Shown: positions 31,977-38,433 of the stretch, one piece after another
Numbering within the stretch: position 1 is the stretch's first letter
Layout: every line of letters starts with the position of its first letter
Source: Candidatus Nomurabacteria bacterium
Lineage (GTDB): Bacteria > Patescibacteriota > Minisyncoccia > Phycocordibacterales > SBAW01
Reading direction: 5' to 3'
NCBI GenBank assembly: GCA_943355135.1
Contig: CALREG010000001.1
Location: 1-40,917 of the forward strand
DNA length: 40,917 nucleotides
Notes under the pieces: generated by a model
What the model saw: the letters and a program-made list of their open reading frames with translations, nothing else
Told to the model about the DNA's origin: nothing
The model's database searches: none
Translations under genes and position numbers: made by a program

Positions 31977-32024
31977 ATGGAGCAACGAACCTTGAGGAGG
32001 GCATTAGAGAATGTTCAGAATTAA
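31977..32024 (+). CDS. Possible 15-aa leader peptide overlapping the 32011 gene
   Basis: An ATG lies 5 nt after the TATAAT box, at or beside the expected transcript start. It opens a 15-codon frame (MEQRTLRRALENVQN, stop TAA) that covers the Shine-Dalgarno of the main gene and overlaps its first codons by 14 bases. Leaderless initiation here would send ribosomes over the downstream start. Could be chance. Confidence 0.3.
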   Translation: MEQRTLRRALENVQN

Positions 32025-32544
32025 GTTTCTGCTCTGGGCTTACCGCCAAGTCTTGGCGGTTACGGTCCTCTCTTGCTACGGAGCTGCCGTGCTAGCACTC
32101 TTGTTTTTGCTGGCATACGCGCCGGGGGCGGTCTTGTACCTCCTCGACGTGGTCTCGCCGATCACCGAAGCCATCAAGAGTGCGCTGTGGGGTCTATTCC
32201 CTGGCGACGCTCCGAAGTGGATTAAGGCGGCCGGCGGATGGCTGGGGGCGGCGACTCGGTGGACACTGTCGTTCACCAAGGCGCGCGAGGAGGCGATCGG
32301 GCGGATTCTTCTGCTCGATGGCTTTGTTCTCGTAAGTCTTATGGCTTGGGTATTCGTCAGGATATCTGGGCTGTGGGTCAACGTACTGGTGGCGCGGTGG
32401 TTCAACCGCCGCTACTGCCTAGTACGGCGGCAAAGCGTCGAGTCGCTTATGCCGCAAGAGCGGGATAACCCGCCGACATCCGCTCCTGCAGAGCAGCCGA
32501 AGAAGCTGCCACAAGCACCGCAACTTCAAAAGCCCCCTCACTAG
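32011..32544 (+). CDS. Unknown integral membrane protein, 177 aa
   Basis: Hydrophobic helices at about 13-38 and 38-48 (long hairpin) and at about 100-125, separated by an amphipathic Trp-rich segment (ALWGLFPGDAPKWIKAAGGWLGAATRW). A basic region and a Pro/Gln-rich cytoplasmic tail (about 150-177) follow. No family is recognised. The start is fixed by AGGAGG at 31995-32000, 10 nt upstream, an unusually good Shine-Dalgarno for this genome, and by the perfect promoter at 31943-31971. The stop TAG lies in the loop and stem base of the terminator hairpin 32531-32550. Confidence 0.75.
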   Translation: MFRIKFLLWAYRQVLAVTVLSCYGAAVLALLFLLAYAPGAVLYLLDVVSPITEAIKSALWGLFPGDAPKWIKAAGGWLGAATRWTLSFTKAREEAIGRILLLDGFVLVSLMAWVFVRISGLWVNVLVARWFNRRYCLVRRQSVESLMPQERDNPPTSAPAEQPKKLPQAPQLQKPPH

Positions 32545-32560
32545 GGGGCTTTCTCTTTTT
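32531..32560 (+). terminator. Terminator whose hairpin includes the stop codon of the 32011 gene
   Basis: AGCCCCC (32531-32537) pairs with GGGGGCT (32544-32550) across a 6-nt loop, followed by a T-rich tract. The stop codon is 32542-32544. Confidence 0.85.
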
Positions 32561-32568
32561 CCTATAAA

Positions 32569-32612
32569 CCCCGACGCACAAAGTGGTCGGGGTCCCGACC
32601 AAGGTGTCGGGA
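32569..32612. repeat. Two tandem 7-bp hairpins of related sequence
   Basis: CCCCGAC/GTCGGGG (32569-32592) is followed directly by TCCCGAC/GTCGGGA (32593-32612). The inner halves also form an alternative perfect palindrome GGTCGGG-GT-CCCGACC (32585-32600). It lies between two convergent terminators and has no gene; function unknown. Confidence 0.55.
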
Positions 32613-32617
32613 TAAAA

Positions 32618-32642
32618 AAGCCCCGCTCATGCAGCGGGGCTT
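32618..32642 (-). terminator. Terminator whose loop contains the stop codon of the zinc-ribbon gene
   Basis: GCCCCGC (32620-32626) pairs with GCGGGGC (32634-32640), with an A-run on the left that is a U-tract on the minus strand. The TGA stop (32627-32629) is in the 7-nt loop. Confidence 0.85.
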
Positions 32643-33007
32643 GGGTCGAGCGTCACATGGTCGCGCTGTTGTCGGCGCTTGGCGATACCGATCGCTTGGT
32701 CGAGCGACTCGATCGTCCGGTCCGATTCGCGGTACATCTTGCGCTTGGTGCACCAGTATCCCTGCAAGTAAGCGACCTTCTGTTGCACGCTTGCTTGGGT
32801 GAGCTTCAACACCAAGTTTAATTTGCCCCAAGGAGAGACTCCGTGGCGCGCATCGTGCGCTCCAGAGTCCCAATAGTGCGCCGTGTGCCCGATTGGCCAC
32901 GGGGCGTTGCTCTTGCAGTCTGGGTCGTGCTCGTATTTGTTGACCCAACTTGCACCACAGCAAGGGCACACGCCCTGCTGACAAAGTTTCGTCACTGGGT
33001 CTTTCAT
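32627..33007 (-). CDS. Small zinc-ribbon-like protein, 126 aa
   Basis: The ATG at 33007 is preferred over the GTG three bases upstream because GGGGAG sits at a correct distance from it. An N-terminal Cys/His cluster, CQQGVCPCCGASWVNKYEHDPDC (about residues 8-31), could bind zinc. The rest is basic and helical, with no membrane segment. No family is recognised; the Cys pattern CxxxxCxCC is reminiscent of phage or plasmid zinc ribbons. It forms a stand-alone cassette ending in the terminator at 32618-32642. A TTGACT sequence upstream (near 33050) may be its -35, but no -10 is clear. Confidence 0.65.
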   Translation of the reverse strand: MKDPVTKLCQQGVCPCCGASWVNKYEHDPDCKSNAPWPIGHTAHYWDSGAHDARHGVSPWGKLNLVLKLTQASVQQKVAYLQGYWCTKRKMYRESDRTIESLDQAIGIAKRRQQRDHVTLDPSPAA

Positions 33008-33066
33008 CACTCTCCCCTTCGGTTATCTTCTGCCCAGAGAGTAACAAATAAGTCAAAAAATAAAAA

Positions 33067-33098
33067 GCCCCGCAGTTGTCGACTGACGACTGCGGGGC
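33067..33098 (-). terminator. Terminator of the 33104 coiled-coil protein gene
   Basis: GCCCCGCAGT (33067-33076) pairs with ACTGCGGGGC (33089-33098), 5 nt after the stop codon on the minus strand, with an A-run at 33062-33066 serving as U-tract. Confidence 0.85.
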
Positions 33099-33103
33099 TG
33101 GCA

Positions 33104-33442
33104 TTACTTCTGACGCTGGACCTCGCTTGGGTGCGAAGGAATGATGTCCTGAGCCTTCGGCCGCGAACGCGGCACTGGCACGATCGTGCGGACATCTCGC
33201 TCGAGCTTCGAGTTGAGCTGTTCGATCTTGGTGAGGAGTTCCTCCATGCGCGTCATACCTTGGCGCAGAGTCTCCATCGCCTTGTCCATCTCCTTCAGGT
33301 CGGTGCAGGCCTCCTGGAGATTGGTGTCGGCACGATCTTCGGCGGTCGGGTTGGTGCAGAAAGTCGGCAGTTCCGCCGCGTAGGCAGGAGTGGCCAACAT
33401 AGCTGTGGCACAAAGCGCCGCAACAAAGAAGAGCCTCTTCAT
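33104..33442 (-). CDS. Small secreted coiled-coil protein, 112 aa
   Basis: A textbook signal peptide (MKRLFFVAALCATAMLATPAYA, cut after AYA at 22) is followed by a 90-residue mature protein. It has two Cys (FCTNPT, EACTDL), which may form a disulfide, and a long coiled coil (about 45-90, DKAMETLRQGMTRMEELLTKIEQLNSKLERDV). No family is recognised. The start is supported by AAAGGTGA at the right distance. It has its own terminator. It could be a periplasmic-space structural or lysis-related (spanin-like) protein, but nothing proves this. Confidence 0.7.
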   Translation of the reverse strand: MKRLFFVAALCATAMLATPAYAAELPTFCTNPTAEDRADTNLQEACTDLKEMDKAMETLRQGMTRMEELLTKIEQLNSKLERDVRTIVPVPRSRPKAQDIIPSHPSEVQRQK

Positions 33443-33495
33443 AGGTCACCTTTGGTTAGGGTTGAGAACGGGTACCAAACGGAATATAGCAAGAA

Positions 33496-33532
33496 AGCCC
33501 TATCTCCGCCAGAAGGCTAAGAGATCAGGGCT
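33496..33532. terminator. Hairpin upstream of the 33104 coiled-coil gene
   Basis: AGCCCTATCTC (33496-33506) pairs with GAGATCAGGGCT (33521-33532) with one bulged C. Weak T-runs (TTT) follow on either strand. It may be a terminator of the NYN-side transcript or a leader structure. Confidence 0.45.
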
Positions 33533-33551
33533 TTACATGTGTATTAAATCT

Positions 33552-33663
33552 AGTGGAGCGAAAGAGGTTGGCAGGAGGCTTCGCAAGTGCGACGGCACGA
33601 GACTTGAGGAAATTTTTAGCAAAAAATTATCCGTACTCCTGCCGACCTGCTTTCGCGGAACCC
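33552..33663. repeat. 112-bp dispersed structured repeat, copy 2
   Basis: The partner of 27821-27932. Differences lie at copy positions 3, 22, 89, 94, 109 and 112. Positions 3 with 109 and 22 with 89 change together (C-G to T-A, G-C to A-T), and 94 changes a G.U pair to A-U. It directly abuts the stop codon of the minus-strand NYN gene. Confidence 0.8.
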
Positions 33664-34335
33664 TTACTCGCCCGACATCTTGATAGCGGGGTCCTCCCCT
33701 TCGCCATTCCAGTCTTGCTGCGCCTCGGTTGTTTCGATACTGGTGTCGGCATCGATGCGGCCTTCTTTGCCACCACCATTGCCCGACTTGCCCCCAAAGC
33801 CGGGGATATAGCGCCCGACGCCGCCGCGAAAGCCGATGAGGAAGTTGCGTGGGTCTTCGCACATATCGATAAACTCGTCGGCCGCGTCGCGCAGCTGGCC
33901 AGAAGATGATTTGCCGAAGGCGATGACCTCGACTTGGCAGCCGTGTGCGTACTTGAGGTACTCTACGACCGGCACAAAGTCGCCGTCGCCGGTGGCGATG
34001 ATGATAGTGTCGAGCTTTTGCGCCATAGCCACCAAGTCGATGACGGTGCCGAGGTCCCAGTCGGCCTTCTTGGCGCCGCCCGCAAAGACGCGGATGTCTT
34101 TGACCTTAGTTTCGATACCAAGCTTGTTGAGTGCGTCGAAGAAGCCCTTCTCCTCCTCGCTCTCGGTGCGGATAACGTAGGCGATGGCGCGGATAAGTTG
34201 GCGCCCCGCTACGGCCTCTTTGACCACTTGGCCAAAGTTGACCTTGGCCTTGTAGAGGTTTTTTGCGCTGTGATAAAGGTTTTGCGTGTCTATAAAAATG
34301 CCGACACGCTGGCTTTTGTGTTTGATGATTGCCAT
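33664..34335 (-). CDS. NYN/PIN-like domain protein (LabA/DUF88 type)
   Basis: A 223-aa protein. The NYN domain (about 10-160) shows the acidic residues in FIDTQNLYHS (Asp16), DWDLGTVIDLV (Asp94, Asp100) and IATGDGDFVPVVE (Asp117, Asp119), the expected metal site of this PIN-like nuclease family. The C-terminal ~60 residues are Gly-rich and disordered (GGKSGNGGGKEG). Family members are thought to act on RNA. It lies between rpsO and pnp, so a link to RNA decay is attractive but inferred. No Shine-Dalgarno is seen before the ATG. The stop codon touches the 112-bp repeat. Confidence 0.88.
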   Translation of the reverse strand: MAIIKHKSQRVGIFIDTQNLYHSAKNLYKAKVNFGQVVKEAVAGRQLIRAIAYVIRTESEEEKGFFDALNKLGIETKVKDIRVFAGGAKKADWDLGTVIDLVAMAQKLDTIIIATGDGDFVPVVEYLKYAHGCQVEVIAFGKSSSGQLRDAADEFIDMCEDPRNFLIGFRGGVGRYIPGFGGKSGNGGGKEGRIDADTSIETTEAQQDWNGEGEDPAIKMSGE

Positions 34336-34486
34336 ATAACAAAAATAAATTAAACGAACTGCTATTAAAAATAGAACACTGCGTATGTGCTGACGATGAA
34401 CCTACAAAACAAAAAAGGCCTTTCTATATAGTACTACCGTTTGGCAATACAAAATCTTTCACTTGCACCAAAAAAGTGCAAAACTC

Positions 34487-34759
34487 TTACTTCTTCAAAT
34501 TGAGCTTCTTGACCAGAGCGTTGTAACGCTTCTTGTCCTTGCCCTCGAGGTACTTCAAATGGGTGCGGCGGTCGGCTACCATCTGCAAAAGGCCGCGGCG
34601 GCTGTGCTTGTCCTTCAGGTGTTTCTTCAAATGCGAGGCAAGCTCGTCTATTTGCTTAGACAAAAGTGCGACCTGGACCTCCGGAGAGCCAGTGTCGGTG
34701 GCATGAACAGCCACTTCCTTCATAGTTTTAGTCTTTTTCTGCTTCGTCAGCATAAGCAT
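34487..34759 (-). CDS. rpsO: 30S ribosomal protein S15
   Basis: A 90-aa product of the S15 family: KEVAVHATDTGSPEVQVALLSKQIDELASHLKKHLKDKHSRRGLL contains the diagnostic TGSPEVQ and the HSRRGLL 16S rRNA contact. S15 binds the central domain of 16S rRNA early in assembly. Two in-frame ATGs (34759 and 34753) are possible; the second is as good as the first. Downstream on the minus strand a TTGCAC/GTGCAA hairpin (near 34462-34480) may act as a weak terminator. In most bacteria the next gene is pnp; here NYN and four small cassettes intervene. Confidence 0.96.
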   Translation of the reverse strand: MLMLTKQKKTKTMKEVAVHATDTGSPEVQVALLSKQIDELASHLKKHLKDKHSRRGLLQMVADRRTHLKYLEGKDKKRYNALVKKLNLKK

Positions 34760-34823
34760 ATAGTATCACACCCCCTCATTTTGCGCAAGCCCCCACCCTG
34801 TGGTGTAACTGTTGTAAAGAAAA

Positions 34824-34846
34824 GCGGCCCGAGTTCATCGGGCCGC
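34824..34846 (-). terminator. Terminator whose loop contains the stop codon of the SleB-like gene
   Basis: GCGGCCCG (34824-34831) pairs with CGGGCCGC (34839-34846) across a 7-nt loop holding the TGA stop (34835-34837); TTTTCTTT follows on the minus strand. Confidence 0.9.
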
Positions 34847-35443
34847 CGCTGATTGTCCCTGCGCCCTTAATATTTGGGGCTTTTTTGTGCAGTAGAAGGT
34901 GTGATTTCCGTAGATAGCCACTTGTCGCAGCTTCTTGCGGAACCACTTGTTCGGCTTTTTGCCGACACCCTTGTTGTCGGTGCGTTTGTAATGAGTGACG
35001 CACCGATTTGCCTCGGGCCAAGTATGCTCGAACTTCCCTGCCAACAACGTGTCGGCGAGACTGAGCATAAATTCCCAGCGGCCCGCTGCTTTTGGCAGCG
35101 TGTCGGGAGCAAGCTCCCTCGTCCAAGAGAACTGGTTTTGCTGGTACACAACCTCGCAAATGGTGTTGCGATAGCTGTGCTTCCTGCCCAGTTCCACCCG
35201 CCGAAGGACTACGCGGGTGATGGCCTCGAGCTCCTCGCGCGCTCCTACGCGCAGATGCGAGTTGCCGAGGGTCTCGAGCGCCATATTGCGCGCGAGGCAC
35301 TCGCGGTCGGTGTAGACCGTCGAGGTAGAGACCGGCGCTTTCTCGGCCGATTTGGGTACGGACGTCTGCCGCACCAGATGTGGCCAGATCATCGCTGCAA
35401 GAGCGAGGAGCAGGCCGACGAGCAGTACTGGTCTGAGGCGCAT
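34835..35443 (-). CDS. Secreted SleB/CwlJ-type cell-wall hydrolase
   Basis: A 202-aa protein with an N-terminal membrane or signal segment (about 5-24) and a Hydrolase_2 domain (about 45-175). ECLARNMALETLGNSHLRVGA followed by ITRVVLRRVELGRKHSYRNTICEVVYQQNQFSWT is the family hallmark; the Glu in ALE is the probable catalytic acid. The family includes spore-cortex lytic enzymes and phage or housekeeping murein hydrolases. A perfect consensus promoter (35489-35517) and AAAGGAGG before the ATG predict strong expression. The last codons form the left arm of the terminator stem. Substrate specificity is unknown. Confidence 0.85.
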   Translation of the reverse strand: MRLRPVLLVGLLLALAAMIWPHLVRQTSVPKSAEKAPVSTSTVYTDRECLARNMALETLGNSHLRVGAREELEAITRVVLRRVELGRKHSYRNTICEVVYQQNQFSWTRELAPDTLPKAAGRWEFMLSLADTLLAGKFEHTWPEANRCVTHYKRTDNKGVGKKPNKWFRKKLRQVAIYGNHTFYCTKKPQILRAQGQSAAAR

Positions 35444-35488
35444 CGGCCCCTCCTTTCATTGTTGGAATTGTGAAGAACTAGACTGTAC

Positions 35489-35517
35489 ATTATATACTAA
35501 GATTTCCATCTTGTCAA
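35489..35517 (-). promoter_or_regulatory. Perfect consensus sigma70 promoter for the SleB-like gene
   Basis: On the minus strand TTGACA (35512-35517), a 17-nt spacer and TATAAT (35489-35494). All 12 bases match consensus. The leader is about 40 nt and ends with a strong Shine-Dalgarno. Confidence 0.9.
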
Positions 35518-35539
35518 GAATTGTATAGGCAAAGAAAAA

Positions 35540-35570
35540 GCCCCGCAGTCCGAAATACGGACTGCGGGGC
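35540..35570 (-). terminator. Terminator of the 35576 membrane-protein gene
   Basis: A perfect 12-bp stem GCCCCGCAGTCC / GGACTGCGGGGC with a 7-nt loop, 5 nt after the stop codon, with a U-tract on the minus strand. Confidence 0.9.
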
Positions 35571-35575
35571 GGTGG

Positions 35576-36148
35576 TTAGGCAACTTTTTGCATAGGCGAG
35601 TGTGGTTCGTGAGCCCACGCGGCCAACGAAAACACCATCTGGAAGACAAGACACCATGCAGCCACTTCGTTTGGCGGCACCCGTGTTGCCTCGATGAGAT
35701 AGAGATACGCTCCAAAGGCCGCTGGTGTAGGCGCCAAGGCTGGCAAATTGAAGAGCAGCCCACTCGGCTCGCGGCTTGCGAGTGCGGCACCAACCCACCA
35801 GAAGCCGATTGCGGCGACTCCAAGCAGAACGGCGAAGCCGATCGAGACGATGCCTGTCGCGTAGTGGAAGACCACTGGAGCGAAAAAGCCGCACACGGTC
35901 GCGAGGCACAGCCACAAAACCGAGCCCAATACATCCTCCTCGTCCCCCATTGCATCGGGGTTGGCAGTGACCATCGAGACGCCGATGAGCACCGGCACGA
36001 TCCCGCTGAGCCACATCCAGAGGGTGAAGCCGATGATGCCGCGCGACACGCCCTCGAACACCAGCAACATCGCAAACTGAGCTGCGAGCACCCATCCGTA
36101 GGGCACCATCCAACCCGTGGTCAGCACGGTAGTCAGCTTTCGAAACAT
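35576..36148 (-). CDS. Unknown polytopic membrane protein, 190 aa
   Basis: About five hydrophobic helices (near 12-32, 38-60, 74-94, 97-122 and 165-182) joined by short loops, one acidic (NPDAMGDEEDVLG). No family is recognised. AGAGGTGG upstream of the ATG at 36148 is a usable Shine-Dalgarno, and TATATA lies just before it, but no good -35 is seen. The gene is a stand-alone cassette with a strong terminator. A longer overlapping frame on the same strand (35514-36203) lacks hydrophobic pattern and is rejected. Confidence 0.7.
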   Translation of the reverse strand: MFRKLTTVLTTGWMVPYGWVLAAQFAMLLVFEGVSRGIIGFTLWMWLSGIVPVLIGVSMVTANPDAMGDEEDVLGSVLWLCLATVCGFFAPVVFHYATGIVSIGFAVLLGVAAIGFWWVGAALASREPSGLLFNLPALAPTPAAFGAYLYLIEATRVPPNEVAAWCLVFQMVFSLAAWAHEPHSPMQKVA

Positions 36149-36254
36149 GACCCACCTCTATATATAGAACTTGTCCGGATGCGCCGGAACCCGCTAAACA
36201 CAAAGTACCACTACCTACTTTGCGTGTCTATCGTGGTAAAATATTGTGCGACGT

Positions 36255-37169
36255 ATGGCAACTACTGAACTCTCAAAACTCAAAACCGAATTTCTAGAAT
36301 ATCTAGAGATAGAAAAGGGCCGCTCGGTTAAGACGGTGGAGAATTATGACCGCTACCTCACGCGCTACCTCGCTTTTTCTAAAGTCTCCTCCCCTGCCAA
36401 GCTTACTGAACAGTCGGTACGCGAGTTTCGCATACATCTAAACCGACAGGCGGGTACGAGTGGCACGATGAAGCACAAGACGCAGAACTACTACATGATT
36501 TCTCTGCGGGCGTTTCTCAAATTTCTGCGCAAGCGCGGGATAGAAAGTTTAAACCCCGAAAGAATTGAACTCGCCAAGGTTGGTCAGCGCGATTTGGATT
36601 TGATTACTGCCGACGAACTCAATCGGCTCATCAATGGGCCAAAAAATGACCCTTCGGTTGCAGGCTTGCGCGATAGGGCAATTTTGGAATTATTTTTCTC
36701 CACCGGCTTGCGCGTCTCGGAACTCTGCGCGCTCAATCGCGACATCGACCTCTCGCGTGATGAGTTCAGTGTGCGTGGCAAAGGCGAGAAGGTGCGCGTG
36801 GTCTTCCTCTCCCCTGCCGCCAAGGCCGCTATCAAAGCCTATGAGGCGAAGCGTGGCGATGTAGACGAAGCGCTGTTTATACAAATGGGCCGCGCCTCAA
36901 AAAACGCGAATGACCTCCGGTTGACCCCTCGTTCTATAGAAAGAATCGTCAAAGGTTATGCGATTAAGGCCGGCATCACCCGCAAAGTTACGCCGCACGT
37001 TATCCGCCACAGCTTTGCCACCGATTTGCTAGAGAACGGTGCCGATCTCCGCTCGGTGCAAGCATTGCTCGGCCATGCCAACATCGCCACGACACAGGTC
37101 TATACCCACATAACCGACAAACATCTGCGCGAGGTGCATAAAAAATTTCATGGACAACGGAGAAAATAA
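36255..37169 (+). CDS. XerC/XerD-family tyrosine recombinase
   Basis: 304 aa from the ATG at 36255 (a GTG at 36246 is in frame). The SAM-like core-binding domain spans about 1-105 and the catalytic domain 115-300. Catalytic residues are all present: Arg153 in TGLRVSEL, Lys177, the HVIRH box (His248, Arg251), His274 in LLGHANI and nucleophile Tyr283 in QVYTHIT. The length and motifs match chromosomal Xer proteins that resolve chromosome dimers at dif. Only one Xer is visible here, so it may work alone. It could instead mobilise the neighbouring cassettes, but no att repeats were found. A TAAAAT box lies 12 nt upstream. Confidence 0.9.
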   Translation: MATTELSKLKTEFLEYLEIEKGRSVKTVENYDRYLTRYLAFSKVSSPAKLTEQSVREFRIHLNRQAGTSGTMKHKTQNYYMISLRAFLKFLRKRGIESLNPERIELAKVGQRDLDLITADELNRLINGPKNDPSVAGLRDRAILELFFSTGLRVSELCALNRDIDLSRDEFSVRGKGEKVRVVFLSPAAKAAIKAYEAKRGDVDEALFIQMGRASKNANDLRLTPRSIERIVKGYAIKAGITRKVTPHVIRHSFATDLLENGADLRSVQALLGHANIATTQVYTHITDKHLREVHKKFHGQRRK

Positions 37170-37287
37170 ATTTAAGTTGTGGATTAAACGTCTCGGCGTT
37201 TTTGGATTTCTATTCTTTTTTATAAAAGGCTTGCTGTGGCTAATAGTCCCCGCTCTGCTCATTTGGTTTGGTACAATGCGCCCATGA
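37150..37287 (+). CDS. Small membrane protein between xer and xth, 45 aa
   Basis: The ATG at 37150 is inside the xer 3' end (20-base overlap). The frame runs 45 codons and ends TGA at 37285-37287, overlapping the xth ATG as ATGA. The product has a basic N-terminus and one strongly hydrophobic helix (about 17-41, VFGFLFFFIKGLLWLIVPAL). The overlaps on both sides imply translational coupling within an operon and support a real gene. No family is recognised. Confidence 0.6.
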   Translation: MDNGENKFKLWIKRLGVFGFLFFFIKGLLWLIVPALLIWFGTMRP

Positions 37288-38087
37288 AGCTCATCAGCTG
37301 GAACGTCAACGGAATACGTGCGGTGGTTAAGAAGGGTGACTTCCAAGCTTTTATGAAAGCGCAGAAGCCTGATGTTCTTTGCCTGCAAGAAACGAAGGCC
37401 GAGCGCGGGCAGGCAGAAGTTGATTTGAAAGAGTACGAAGAATATTGGAATAGTGCCGAAAAAAAGGGATACTCAGGCACCGCGATTTTTGTAAAAAAAG
37501 ATATCGAGGTACTGGGCGAAGAGTACGGCCTGCCCGAAGATCTGTGCAAGAAATATAAACTGCACGAAGACGATTATGGCGATCCAAACAAAGAGGGGCG
37601 CGTGGTGACGCTCGAGCTCGACGATTTTTTTGTGGTCACGAGCTACACCCCTAACTCAAAAGATGACCTGAGCCGATTGAAGCTCCGCCACAAGCAGTGG
37701 GACCCTGCGTTTTTGGAATATATGAAACGTTTGGAGAAGGAGAAGCCAGTTTTGTTTTGTGGCGACCTCAACGTGGCGCACACTCCTGATGACTTGGCCA
37801 ACCCCAAGCCTAACGTGGGCGAACACGGCTTTACCGATGAGGAGCGCGAGGGTATTAGCCACATGATTAACGCCGGCTTCGTAGACTCCTTCCGCCACTT
37901 TGTACCTAAAGGCAACGGTCACTACACGTGGTGGACGCACTGGGCCAACGCTCGCGCGCGCAACGTCGGCTGGCGCATCGACTACTGGTTTGTATCCAAA
38001 AAACTCCTCCCCCGCCTCAAAAAAGCGTACATTCTGCCCGACGTAATGGGCTCCGACCACTGCCCCGTAGTTATTGAGTTGAAATAA
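37284..38087 (+). CDS. xth: Exodeoxyribonuclease III (AP endonuclease)
   Basis: 267 aa from the ATG at 37284; an in-frame upstream ATG (37236) is rejected because MKLISWNVNGIRA is the conserved family start. Motifs: Asn7 in SWNVNG, Glu36 in LQETK, GDLNVAHTPDDLANP with the catalytic Asp/Asn pair, and the C-terminal GSDHCPV (Asp258-His259). It cleaves DNA 5' to abasic sites in base-excision repair, complementing the AlkA-type glycosylase elsewhere in the window. Translationally coupled to the 45-aa membrane protein. Confidence 0.96.
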   Translation: MKLISWNVNGIRAVVKKGDFQAFMKAQKPDVLCLQETKAERGQAEVDLKEYEEYWNSAEKKGYSGTAIFVKKDIEVLGEEYGLPEDLCKKYKLHEDDYGDPNKEGRVVTLELDDFFVVTSYTPNSKDDLSRLKLRHKQWDPAFLEYMKRLEKEKPVLFCGDLNVAHTPDDLANPKPNVGEHGFTDEEREGISHMINAGFVDSFRHFVPKGNGHYTWWTHWANARARNVGWRIDYWFVSKKLLPRLKKAYILPDVMGSDHCPVVIELK

Positions 38088-38110
38088 AAAATCAAATTTT
38101 GGGTACGAGT

Positions 38111-38146
38111 AAGCCCCGCTGTTTTAGGAGTATGTTAGCGGGGCTT
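38111..38146. terminator. Hairpin downstream of xth
   Basis: A perfect 10-bp stem AAGCCCCGCT / AGCGGGGCTT with a 16-nt loop. There is no U-tract on either side, so termination would be weak; its stem resembles the cassette terminators at 32618, 33067 and 35540. Confidence 0.55.
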
Positions 38147-38433
38147 GGGTGCAATTATCTAAATCTATTTCTCACACAAGCGGTGTGGCCTTCTTTATAA
38201 ATTGGTTGTATAAGTTTGGGACCTTACCGCCAAGCTTTAAGAAGTGAAGTTAGAAGATTGCACTGGTGCAGCTGCAATGCACATGTAAAGAACTTCTCAA
38301 CGGTACGCCTATAAATTAATACAGGGTAGAAATTAATCTGCGGCGAACTCAACGAGTGATCCGCTATTGATACTACTCCTATCAAGGACAGTGTAAAGGA
38401 CAGTTATCCACACCATATGTCCTTTATGGTTGT
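38147..38433. other. Structured non-coding region between xth and cca
   Basis: 287 bases without a plausible ORF. Two extended hairpins are visible: 38180-38230 (GCGGT/ACCGC with inner GG/CC and TTATA/TATAA pairs) and 38246-38296 (GAAGTT/AACTTC plus TGCACTG/CAATGCA). AAATTAAT is repeated directly near 38312-38333, and AAGGACAGT occurs twice just before an exact DnaA box TTATCCACA (38404-38412). On the minus strand TTTACA plus TAGTAT could start an RNA running toward 38146. It may encode a small structured RNA; it does not match tmRNA, 6S, SRP or RNase P RNA by eye. Confidence 0.35.

Noticed and set aside
32562..33449. 295-codon minus-strand frame across the zinc-ribbon and coiled-coil genes
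   Set aside because: It would run through the terminator at 33067-33098 and out of frame with two genes that have ribosome sites, a signal peptide and terminators.
34462..34480. TTGCAC/GTGCAA hairpin as a firm rpsO terminator
   Set aside because: The stem is only 6 bp and no U-tract follows on the minus strand, so it is mentioned under rpsO but not called.
34776..35459. 227-codon minus-strand frame overlapping the SleB-like gene
   Set aside because: It is out of frame with the Hydrolase_2 domain, lacks a Shine-Dalgarno of its own and shows no domain.
36246..37169. Tyrosine recombinase as integrase of the neighbouring cassette island
   Set aside because: Its sequence fits housekeeping XerC/D, and I found no att-like direct repeats bounding 31.6-36.2 kb; kept only as an alternative.
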